Assembly: GCA_026415015.1 (NCBI GenBank)
Contig: JAOAHW010000053.1
Span: 1 to 7,356 of the forward strand
DNA from: Syntrophorhabdaceae bacterium
GTDB lineage: Bacteria > Desulfobacterota > Syntrophorhabdia > Syntrophorhabdales > Syntrophorhabdaceae
DNA: 7,356 bases
Direction of reading: 5' to 3'
The position numbers were made by a program, and so were the translations under genes. Under the pieces are notes generated by a model. The model was not told where the DNA came from and did no database searches. It saw only the letters and a list, made by a program, of their open reading frames with translations. This document shows, one piece after another, positions 1 through 6,103 of this stretch (position 1 is its first letter; every line of letters starts with the position of its first letter).

Positions 1-17
1 ATGTGTATAAGAGACAG
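1..17 (+). other. Tn5/Nextera mosaic-end adapter remnant (non-genomic)
   Basis: ATGTGTATAAGAGACAG is identical to the last 17 bases of the 19-bp Tn5 mosaic end used in Nextera tagmentation libraries. It sits exactly at the end of the sequence and interrupts mutS2 right after its GPNAGGKT motif, where the reading frame would switch to adapter-derived residues. It is best read as untrimmed library adapter, not as a natural transposon end, and it marks the end of the assembled contig. Confidence 0.95.
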
Positions 18-1045
18 GTCTTACCCCCTGCATTCGGGCCACTTATTATCATGGCCTTTTTATCCTTATCCATAAAGATGTCTATGGGCACTGTCTGGTC
101 TTTTCGGGACAGGTATATGAACGGATTTACCGCAGATTTTATATCAAGATGGGCATCTGGCAAGACCTGGGGTCTTACGCAGTTGAACTGGATACTGAAC
201 AAAGCAAGGCTCTGGTATAAGTCGAGTTCTTTTATTGTGTCTAAATTAGCCTCTATATCTTCCTTAAACCTCGCTACAAAGGCTGTCAGGTCTTTCAGTA
301 TCCTCTTTTCCTCTTCTTTTTCCTCATTCTCCAAGATATTTATCGTGTTATTGAGCTCAACGCACTCCATTGGCTCAACAAAGGATGTCTTCAAGGAATG
401 GGAGTAGTCATGGACTATACCCTTAAGTACCTGGTTAAAATTTGGTTTTAGTGGTATCACATATCTACTGTTTCTGAGGGATATATAGACATCCTGGATG
501 ATGGGTCTTACCGCCTCCCTCTCCATTATCCTCTCCAGGAGCTTCCTTATCCTCTCCCTGTTTATATAAAGGTCTGTCCTTATTCTGGACAATTCATAGG
601 TAGCTGTATCCTCTATAAAACCTTCAATATTTATTGTCTTTGAGATCTTCTGATAGACTGCTGGGAGGGGTTTTATCCGACTGATTGCATCTTCAATGAA
701 CTGCTTTTTATTAAAAGCCTTCTTTAAAAAATTTAAGGTCTCCTGACATGACCTTAAGAAATCAGCAAGCTGGAGTAACTCTTTTATTTCAAGGAGGGCA
801 TCCTTTATAGAGAGCCTCTTGAGCAAGTCCCTAATATCAGAGGTGTTATAGAGGGGGATCTTTCCATCCCATTTCAAGACCTCTATAACTGCCTCGATCT
901 TATCATGGCGCTGTGTTATATCTTCTAATCTCTTTAAGGGTTTTATCTGAGATAAAATCTCTTCAACAAAGGGTGTGGTGGAGAAGGTATGAAGAAAGTC
1001 AATCAGCTTTGTATAATCAATATATGAAAGTGTCTTGTCAATCAT
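18..1045 (-). CDS. mutS2: Endonuclease MutS2, N-terminal part (3' end missing at contig edge)
   Basis: Reading leftward from the ATG at 1045, the frame stays open for 343 codons to the adapter junction, so the stop is not in the window. The protein starts MIDKTLSYIDYTKLIDFL, as MutS2 proteins do. It carries a long helical core, then NSRYVIPLK (about residue 200), a GIVHDYSHS...FVEPMECVELNN clamp-like segment (about 217-245) and the Walker A motif GPNAGGKT at 336-343. MutS2 lacks the mismatch-recognition domain of MutS. Full-length proteins are near 780 residues, so the rest of the ATPase, the coiled coil and the usual C-terminal Smr nuclease domain are missing here. Family roles are suppression of recombination and, in Bacillus subtilis, rescue of collided ribosomes. 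It begins 19 nt after yqeY, with no clear Shine-Dalgarno sequence, so translational coupling is likely. The last codon's third base comes from the adapter but still reads Thr. Confidence 0.93.
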
Positions 1046-1064
1046 AAAGGGCTTTTATGACTAC

Positions 1065-1514
1065 CTATATTGATGATAGTCTTTTAAGCACCAGTTCGCT
1101 TAACACCTTACCGTCTATCCTCCCGGGGTATTTCCCTAATAGAAATTTTATAACCTTACCCATATCCTTCTTTCCAGTGACCTCAAGGCTCACAATAGCC
1201 TCATCAATCTCCTTGACGAGTTGCTCTTCTGACAGTGATGCGGGTAGAAGCTCTTTTAAGTGCTCAAGTTCTTTCTCCTCCTTTTCTATAAGGTCCTGCC
1301 TGTTGCCTTTTTTGAATCCCTCTATTGATTCAAGTCTCTGTTTTATAGAGGACCTTACAATAGAAAAAAATTCCTCCTCTGTGAGGGGTCTTATCTTTTC
1401 CACCTCTTTGTTCTTAATGGCTGCAAGGAGCATCCTGTAGGTTGATACCTTTATATTATCCTTGTTTTTTATGGCATCTTTAAGCCCTTGCTCTATTTTG
1501 GATCTGAATTCCAT
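1065..1514 (-). CDS. yqeY: GatB/YqeY domain-containing protein
   Basis: This is a 149-residue protein, the normal length for stand-alone YqeY. Recognisable family segments are the N-terminal LKDAIKNKDNIKVSTYRMLLAAIKNKEVE (about residues 11-39), the charged middle with EEKELEHLKELLPASLSEEQL (about 78-98) and the C-terminal VTGKKDMGKVIKFLLGKYPGRIDGK (about 112-136). The fold is related to the tail domain of GatB, the tRNA-binding subunit of Asp-tRNA(Asn)/Glu-tRNA(Gln) amidotransferase. The function of the free-standing protein is not established. It starts 7 nt after the rpsU stop with only a weak, distant purine run upstream, so it is probably translated by coupling to rpsU. Being directly downstream of rpsU is a common bacterial arrangement. 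The protein is soluble, with no signal peptide or membrane segment. Confidence 0.93.
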   Translation of the reverse strand: MEFRSKIEQGLKDAIKNKDNIKVSTYRMLLAAIKNKEVEKIRPLTEEEFFSIVRSSIKQRLESIEGFKKGNRQDLIEKEEKELEHLKELLPASLSEEQLVKEIDEAIVSLEVTGKKDMGKVIKFLLGKYPGRIDGKVLSELVLKRLSSI

Positions 1515-1521
1515 TATTATA

Positions 1522-1731
1522 TTAATAGAGGCCCTTATCCATTGTTCTTTTGATCTTTTTCAGTGCCCTTTTTTTCGCAGCGAGTATCTTTTTTTTCCTC
1601 TTTACGCTTGGTTTCTCGTAATGTTCCCTTTTCTTGATCTCCGATAGTATACCTGTCTTCTCGCACTGTTTTTTAAATCTTCTTAGGGCACTTTCGAACG
1701 ATTCTCCATCCCTTACTATAACTGCTGGCAT
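1522..1731 (-). CDS. rpsU: 30S ribosomal protein bS21
   Basis: This 69-residue, very basic protein matches bS21 in length and sequence. It begins MPAVIVRDGESFESALRRFKKQCEK, continues with GILSEIKKREHYEKPSVKRKKK, and ends in a lysine/arginine-rich helix (AAKKRALKKIKRT). bS21 is a small subunit protein near the mRNA exit platform and takes part in translation initiation. The start is fixed by the conserved MPAVIVRDGE opening and by a strong ribosome binding site 8 nt upstream. It is the first gene of the rpsU-yqeY-mutS2 unit and is preceded by a 144-nt spacer with a candidate promoter. No residue appears to be missing. Confidence is high because the family is short but very distinctive. Confidence 0.97.
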   Translation of the reverse strand: MPAVIVRDGESFESALRRFKKQCEKTGILSEIKKREHYEKPSVKRKKKILAAKKRALKKIKRTMDKGLY

Positions 1732-1739
1732 TCATTTTT

Positions 1740-1749
1740 CCCTCCCTCC
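1740..1749 (-). promoter_or_regulatory. Strong tandem Shine-Dalgarno of rpsU
   Basis: On the minus strand GGAGGGAGGG contains two overlapping GGAGGG cores, the nearer ending 8 nt before the rpsU ATG. A second ATG (1733-1735) lies 4 nt upstream of the true start in another frame (ATGAATG). It would give only a 21-residue peptide, so the bS21 start at 1731 is preferred. Confidence 0.85.
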
Positions 1750-1803
1750 ATATTAAAGATTTATATTTAAGATATCTTTTATCCATATTCAAAAAAACAA
1801 ACT

Positions 1804-1833
1804 ATTAAAACCCAAACTTATGGCTAAAGTCAA
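1804..1833 (-). promoter_or_regulatory. Candidate sigma-70 promoter for rpsU-yqeY-mutS2
   Basis: On the minus strand, TTGACT (1833-1828; 5 of 6 matches to TTGACA) is followed after 18 nt by TTTAAT (1809-1804; 5 of 6 matches to TATAAT). Transcription would start near 1797 and leave a leader of about 65 nt before rpsU. It lies in the only spacer between the transporter-ligase operon and rpsU. The region is AT-rich, so a chance match is possible. No stable hairpin followed by a T run was found here that would act as a terminator of the upstream operon. Confidence 0.45.
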
Positions 1834-1875
1834 TATATTTCCCTCATGATTCAGGACAGATTGAACACTTTTTTA

Positions 1876-3495
1876 CTAAACCTCTTCATGACGCTTTCTC
1901 TCCTCACGCCGCAGTTCTCGCCGTAGTAGCTTTCCCACCTTTGATTTTGGTAGCATATCCCTGAACTCTATATAATGGGGTATCTTATAGGATGCAAGCC
2001 TGTCTTTGCACCACCTGATGAGGTCATAGCCTGTAATACCTTTCACATCCTGCTTTAATACCACAAACGCCTTTATCCTCTCGCCCACCTTTTCATCAGG
2101 GATACCCACAGCACATGCCGCAAGCACAGCTGGATGGTCCTGAAGTGCTGCCTCTATCTCAGAGGATGATACCCTGTAACCCTTGTGTTTTATAGTATCC
2201 GCTGTCCTGTCAACAAAATAGAAGAAGCCCTGTTCGTCCTTTCTCACAATATCACCTGTTTTATACCATGTAAGACCATCCATGACCACAAAGGCCTCTT
2301 TTGTCTCCTCTTCTTTGTTCCAGTATCTATCAACCATATGTTCAGACGAGACAAGGAGCTCTCCTGCCTCACCCTCCTTTACCTCTTCACCTGTAAGCTC
2401 ATCGACAATCTTTATCCGTTTTATTGATAATGCCTTCCCTATAGAGCCTGGTGGCCTTTCTTCATTTACAGGGGACATGGTAATACCCCCGCATGTCTCT
2501 GTTGCACCATAGCCCTCGTATATCTCCTTGCCAAGGCGCTGACTCCATCTCCTTGCTATCTCTATGGGGAGGACATCACCACCACTGAAGCAGTATTTAA
2601 GGGAAGAGAGGTTATAGTATTCAAGCCTGTCGTGCTCTAATATCATCCTGTACAGTGCAGGGACAGCAAAGAATGTCTTTATCTCATATGTCTCTATGGA
2701 TGACAGAAAGGCATCAATATTTACCTTTGGCATTATGACAACACAATCACCGGTTATACACAATGGCCCAAGTCCAAATACCTGACCTAATATATGAAAT
2801 AGTGGACCACCCTGGAGGACTATATTCTCTGAAGGGGGTATTAAAGGGTAGCTCACCTCCATCTGTGCCTTTACTGATTCAAGGAAAAGGGCATGATTTA
2901 TAGGAACACCCTTTGGATTCTTTGTTGTACCGCCTGTGTATAGTATCTCAAGGGGGCTTTTTTCATCTATATGAGGTCTTACATCATATTTTTTCTCTTC
3001 CATCATCTTTAAAAATGTATAGATACCTTTACCCTTACCAGATTTACCTGTTGGTATCCTGTCAAACATCCTGCCTATGAACTTTTTATAATTAGGAAGT
3101 AGGTCAGCAAGGTTAGATACAATCACGTTTTCAAAGAGCCCCTCTTCTTTTAATTCCTTTACATAACCGAAATTTGTATCAGCGCATATTACTGTCCTTG
3201 CACCTGAGTCTCTGCCTATGTACCCCACATCCCTGGAGGTATATATAGGTGTTATAGGGACTGCTATGGCCCCTATCTTCTGTATGGATAGCCAACTTAT
3301 TATCCACTGGGGGGTGTTGGGTAGGTATATCATTACCCTATCACCCTCTTTTACCCCTATGGATGTAAGACCTGATGAGAAATGCTCCACTGCCTGCTGG
3401 ATAAAGAGAAATGTCATCTTTTCACCGAGAAAATACAGAGCAGGCTTATATGGGTCTTTTTTTGCAACCTCAAGAAATGCACTGTATACATCCAT
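1876..3495 (-). CDS. AMP-forming acyl-CoA synthetase / carboxylate-CoA ligase
   Basis: This 539-residue member of the ANL adenylating superfamily should join a carboxylic acid to CoA through an acyl-adenylate, with ATP giving AMP and pyrophosphate. Motifs in order are the phosphate-binding loop YTGGTTKNPKG at 186-196 (Lys192 replaces the usual Gly), YGATE at 329-333, YKTGD at 411-415, the hinge region DRTADTIKHKGYR at 429-441 followed by SSSEIE, and the C-terminal PKSKVGK with the probable catalytic Lys522. A Lys/Gly-rich stretch, GKSGKGKG, lies at about 150-157. No membrane segment is seen. Overall it resembles FadD/CaiC-type ligases, but the acid it uses cannot be read from sequence. It starts 5 nt after livF, with GGGGTG 8 nt before the ATG, so it is the last gene of the transporter operon. 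Its product probably activates what the transporter brings in. Confidence 0.93.
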   Translation of the reverse strand: MDVYSAFLEVAKKDPYKPALYFLGEKMTFLFIQQAVEHFSSGLTSIGVKEGDRVMIYLPNTPQWIISWLSIQKIGAIAVPITPIYTSRDVGYIGRDSGARTVICADTNFGYVKELKEEGLFENVIVSNLADLLPNYKKFIGRMFDRIPTGKSGKGKGIYTFLKMMEEKKYDVRPHIDEKSPLEILYTGGTTKNPKGVPINHALFLESVKAQMEVSYPLIPPSENIVLQGGPLFHILGQVFGLGPLCITGDCVVIMPKVNIDAFLSSIETYEIKTFFAVPALYRMILEHDRLEYYNLSSLKYCFSGGDVLPIEIARRWSQRLGKEIYEGYGATETCGGITMSPVNEERPPGSIGKALSIKRIKIVDELTGEEVKEGEAGELLVSSEHMVDRYWNKEEETKEAFVVMDGLTWYKTGDIVRKDEQGFFYFVDRTADTIKHKGYRVSSSEIEAALQDHPAVLAACAVGIPDEKVGERIKAFVVLKQDVKGITGYDLIRWCKDRLASYKIPHYIEFRDMLPKSKVGKLLRRELRREERKRHEEV

Positions 3496-3500
3496 ACCTA

Positions 3501-4247
3501 TTACACCCCGAAATATGCGGCTTTTATCTCTGGATTGTTATAGAGTTCTTTACCTGTCCCCTCAAGGGTAAGCATACCATTTTCAAGGACATAACCCCTG
3601 TCTATTATGGGAAGGACAGGCCTTGCAAACTGTTCGCATATTAGTATCGTGACATTGGCATCTTTTCTAATCTGCACTATGGATTCAATGAGTTTCACCT
3701 GGATGGAAGGGGAGAGCCCAAGAAGGGGTTCATCAAGGAGTAGAAGCCTTGGTTTTGCCATAAGGGACATGCCTATGGCAAGCATCTGTTGCTCACCACC
3801 ACTTAAGAATCCTGCCTTTCTCTTTCTCAAGGGGACAAGGCTTGGAAATACCTTATAGACAAAGCCAATATTCTCTTTCATCTCTCTTTTTGTAGTTATA
3901 TAGGCAGCTATCTTGAGGTTCTCCTCCACATCGCTCTCTACAAAAACAGGGTGCCTTTCTCTTGAGAGCACTATCCCCATCTTTACCCTCTCATCTGGCC
4001 ACAGGTCTGTTATGTCTTTTCCAAGGAAGGTTATCTTCCCAAATATAGTAATCCTCTCACCGCCCTTTCTCTTCTCCTTTAATTGTGTATCTAAAAGCAG
4101 CCCTGATAATGTATTGACAAGGGTGGTCTTGCCTGCGCTATTAGACCCGATAATCCCCACTATCTCGCCCTCTTCAATGTGTATGGACAGCTCATTTATG
4201 GCAAGGGCATTTTCATAAAAGACCATAAGGTTCTCAACCTTGAGCAA
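3501..4247 (-). CDS. livF: HAAT-family ABC transporter ATP-binding protein LivF
   Basis: This is a 248-residue ATPase, one of two that power the importer from the cytoplasmic face. It shows Walker A GSNSAGKTT at 34-42 (Ser37 where Gly is usual), signature LSGGEQQ at 149-155, Walker B LLLLDEP at 168-174 with catalytic Glu173, and the switch region ICEQ at 203-206, where LivF proteins normally carry Gln instead of His. RGYVLENG near 217-224 and the C-terminal IKAAYFGV are typical of LivF. The usual VPEGR segment is altered to LSRERHPVF (about 94-102). A short basic stretch, KEKRKGGER, at about 57-65 lengthens the region after Walker A. The start is TTG at 4247, supported by GGAGGT 6 nt upstream and by the family opening MLKVENL. 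It begins 2 nt after the livG stop. Confidence 0.93.
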   Translation of the reverse strand: MLKVENLMVFYENALAINELSIHIEEGEIVGIIGSNSAGKTTLVNTLSGLLLDTQLKEKRKGGERITIFGKITFLGKDITDLWPDERVKMGIVLSRERHPVFVESDVEENLKIAAYITTKREMKENIGFVYKVFPSLVPLRKRKAGFLSGGEQQMLAIGMSLMAKPRLLLLDEPLLGLSPSIQVKLIESIVQIRKDANVTILICEQFARPVLPIIDRGYVLENGMLTLEGTGKELYNNPEIKAAYFGV

Positions 4248-4249
4248 AT

Positions 4250-4993
4250 TTAGACCTCCACACCGAGATATGCCTTTTTCACCTCTTCATCTTCGAGGAT
4301 CTCCTTTGGTTTACCTTCTTTTATCTTTTTCCCGAAGTTGAAGACTATTACATTGTCTGCAATCCTGAAGAGCTCTTTTAGCCTGTGCTCTATCATAATG
4401 ATAGTCTTGCCCTCTACAAGGAGTTTCTCTATAATAGGGACTATACTCGTCACCTCTGCAATGGAAAGCCCTGAGAAGAGCTCATCCAATATCAAGACCT
4501 CTGCCTTGAGCGCTATAAGTCGGGCAAGTTCAAGCCTTTTAAGATACCCATGGGGCAGGACACTTGCTGTCTTGTAAGGGACAGACGAATCCCTCTCAAA
4601 ACCCACCTCTTCCAGTATGTCAAGGGCAATTGCGTCCTTGTCACCGAAACCACCACCTTTTGTTGCCTTTACTCTATCCGATGACAGAGGAACTATGATA
4701 TTTTTAAAGGCTGGCAGGTGAAAAAAGGGCTTCACCATCTGGAATGCCCTGCCAATACCCATATTTGTAATTTTGTATGGGGTCAGGCCTATAAGCTCCT
4801 TGCCTTTGAATCTTACACTCCCTTTATCAGGTCTTATAAAGCCTGTTATCATATTTACAAAGGTTGTCTTTCCTGAACCGTTTGGGCCTATAATCCCGAG
4901 GAGAGTATTTTCGAGGACATCAACACTTACATCATCTACTGCCTTTATCCCACCGAAACTCTTTGTTAGGTTTCTTATCTCCAGTATTGCCAT
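4250..4993 (-). CDS. livG: HAAT-family ABC transporter ATP-binding protein LivG
   Basis: This 247-residue ATPase is the partner of LivF. It opens MAILEIRNLTKSFGGIKAVDDVS, as LivG does. Walker A GPNGSGKTT is at 36-44, the Q-loop glutamine at 85 (GRAFQ), Walker B VLILDE at 166-171 with Glu171, D-loop SGLS at 174-177 and the switch His203 (MIEH). The ABC signature is unusual. LPHGYLKRLELAR at 146-158 has Tyr at 150 where Gln or Glu is expected, and Leu172 replaces the Pro that normally follows Walker B DE. A Gly/Lys-rich segment near 109-118 sits before the helical region. Its ATG follows the livM stop with no gap (TAGATG), and the nearest good Shine-Dalgarno-like run (AAGGTGGG) is 14 nt away, so coupling is likely. 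The C-terminal VKKAYLGVEV is typical. Its last codons also carry the livF ribosome binding site. Confidence 0.93.
   Translation of the reverse strand: MAILEIRNLTKSFGGIKAVDDVSVDVLENTLLGIIGPNGSGKTTFVNMITGFIRPDKGSVRFKGKELIGLTPYKITNMGIGRAFQMVKPFFHLPAFKNIIVPLSSDRVKATKGGGFGDKDAIALDILEEVGFERDSSVPYKTASVLPHGYLKRLELARLIALKAEVLILDELFSGLSIAEVTSIVPIIEKLLVEGKTIIMIEHRLKELFRIADNVIVFNFGKKIKEGKPKEILEDEEVKKAYLGVEV
4254..4259 (-). promoter_or_regulatory. Ribosome binding site that fixes the TTG start of livF
   Basis: GGAGGT on the minus strand lies inside the last codons of livG and ends 6 nt before TTG at 4247. The nearest in-frame ATG is codon 8 (Met8), too far from this site and past the conserved LKVENL segment, so TTG is the better start. 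Confidence 0.85.
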
Positions 4994-6004
4994 CTATTCT
5001 ATCTTGACCCACCTTTCCATCTCGTTGTATTTCCTTGAGAGGTAATGGAAGATACCCTCTGGAAGGGCTACAACACAGATAACAAGGACAAGACCATAAA
5101 ATACCACCCTCAGGGTACCAAACTCCCTTAGTATCTCAGACAAAGGCACGAGGACAAAGGCACCGAGGAGTGGCCCTGCAAGGCTTCCTATACCACCTAT
5201 TGCAGAGGCTGCTATGGGGAGTATGGAGAACTCCATGGTGAAGACAGGTATGCCTGTGAACATATATGAATGTGTCATGAATGCACCGCAGAATGCACAG
5301 ATGCAACTTCCTATAAAGAGTGCCTGGGCCTTGAAGGCATATATATTTATCCCAGATGCCATAGTGGCCCTGTCATTGTCCCTTATACTCACAAATATGA
5401 GACCATAGTCAGAGGAGATAAACCTCCTCAGTGCAAAAAGGGTAACCCACATGGCAGTTATGATGATGATAAGCTCCACCCATATATTGGGAAAAGGGCT
5501 CAGACCTGTTATGCCTTCATTGCCGCCGAATATACGGGTTGCCTCTATCCCCCTCATGAGCATAAGGGGTAGTATAAGGGTAACCATGGCAAAATATATA
5601 CCTCTCAATCTCACAACAGGTAAAAGAAGAAGGGTTGAAAAAAGGCCACCGAATATTGTGGCAAAAGGTATTGTAATATAGAAAGGCAAATGGAGGTAAT
5701 GGTTTAGTATCCCTGCAATATAAGAACCTATACCGAAAAACAATGCCTGACCAAGGGAAAGCATACCGCAGCTTGAGAGAAAATCCCATGAAACCGCAAG
5801 CATAGCGAAAATACATGCGCTTATAATAACCTTCTGCCAGTAAAGAGGCAGGATCAAGGCGAGGATAGCAAGGGCTGTAATAGGTATAACCCTTGGAAAT
5901 AAAAGATAAAATATCTCATTCTTAGAGGATATGGCATAGATATCATCTGAGCGTGCCTTTATACACCTGTCTATCCTTTCTTTTCTGTAGTTTTCTTTTG
6001 TCAT
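4994..6004 (-). CDS. livM: HAAT-family ABC transporter permease LivM
   Basis: This is a 336-residue inner-membrane permease of the BPD_transp_2 type. The first 33 or so residues are hydrophilic and rich in charge (MTKENYRKERIDRCIKARSDD). Membrane segments follow from about residue 34, through the family motif SWDFLSSCGMLSLGQALFFGIGSYIAG (72-98), to the end. The cytoplasmic coupling loop is recognisable as SIRDNDRATMASGINIYAFK (206-225), and GGIGSLAGPLLGA (270-282) is the conserved late motif. Together with LivH it forms the translocation pore. The start is ATG at 6004, with GAGG 3 nt upstream, which is close for a Shine-Dalgarno. It is separated from livH by 99 nt, the only sizeable gap in this operon. 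The hydrophilic N-terminal tail is a little longer than in many LivM proteins. Confidence 0.94.
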   Translation of the reverse strand: MTKENYRKERIDRCIKARSDDIYAISSKNEIFYLLFPRVIPITALAILALILPLYWQKVIISACIFAMLAVSWDFLSSCGMLSLGQALFFGIGSYIAGILNHYLHLPFYITIPFATIFGGLFSTLLLLPVVRLRGIYFAMVTLILPLMLMRGIEATRIFGGNEGITGLSPFPNIWVELIIIITAMWVTLFALRRFISSDYGLIFVSIRDNDRATMASGINIYAFKAQALFIGSCICAFCGAFMTHSYMFTGIPVFTMEFSILPIAASAIGGIGSLAGPLLGAFVLVPLSEILREFGTLRVVFYGLVLVICVVALPEGIFHYLSRKYNEMERWVKIE

Positions 6005-6024
6005 TTCCCTCTGTTTTTTATTTC

Positions 6025-6040
6025 GCAGGTTTAGACCTGC
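6025..6040. repeat. Short perfect inverted repeat upstream of livM
   Basis: GCAGGT and ACCTGC form a 6-bp stem around a 4-nt loop (TTAG on the plus strand), 20 nt before the livM ATG. On the transcribed strand it is followed by an A-rich run, not a T run, so it is not an intrinsic terminator for this operon. It could be an intercistronic hairpin affecting message stability or livM translation, or chance. Confidence 0.5.
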
Positions 6041-6050
6041 TGATTTAACA

Positions 6051-6074
6051 TAACCTATACAATTGAATAGTTTA
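6051..6074. repeat. 24-bp imperfect palindrome in the livH-livM spacer
   Basis: Ten of 12 base pairs are symmetric, centred on CAATTG (6060-6065). The core reads CTATACAATTGAATAG (6055-6070). The size and symmetry would suit a dimeric repressor site, but the sequence is AT-rich and no regulator gene is in view, so function is unproven. Confidence 0.4.
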
Positions 6075-6103
6075 CCTATCCCCTATGCTCTTAACTATAC
6101 CCC

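Noticed and set aside
1..17. Natural Tn5 or other transposon end
   Set aside because: Only the mosaic-end bases at the very tip of the sequence are present, with no transposase or repeat, which fits library adapter.
3..407. Plus-strand open frame starting MYKRQ
   Set aside because: It begins in adapter sequence and lies antisense to mutS2, whose protein matches its family over the whole stretch.
1057..1440. Plus-strand open frame opposite yqeY
   Set aside because: Low-complexity Ser/Leu-rich product, fully antisense to a clear YqeY protein and with no family likeness.
1784..1830. Weak dyad ACTT-AAGT followed by a T run as a terminator
   Set aside because: The stem is only 4 bp and AT-rich, and the T run starts well over 10 nt after it. 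Too weak to call.
1876..3495. Phenylacetate-CoA ligase (PaaK)
   Set aside because: PaaK proteins are near 430-440 residues with different motif spacing. This 539-residue protein with DRTADTIKHKGYR and a long N-terminal domain fits FadD/CaiC-like ligases better.
5517..5816. Minus-strand open frame inside livM in another frame
   Set aside because: It overlaps the well-supported livM membrane segments. Its aromatic/Cys-rich product has no recognisable features.
6025..6040. Intrinsic terminator after livH
   Set aside because: Stem is only 6 bp and is followed by A-rich, not T-rich, sequence on the transcribed strand. livM-G-F would be cut off from livK-H.
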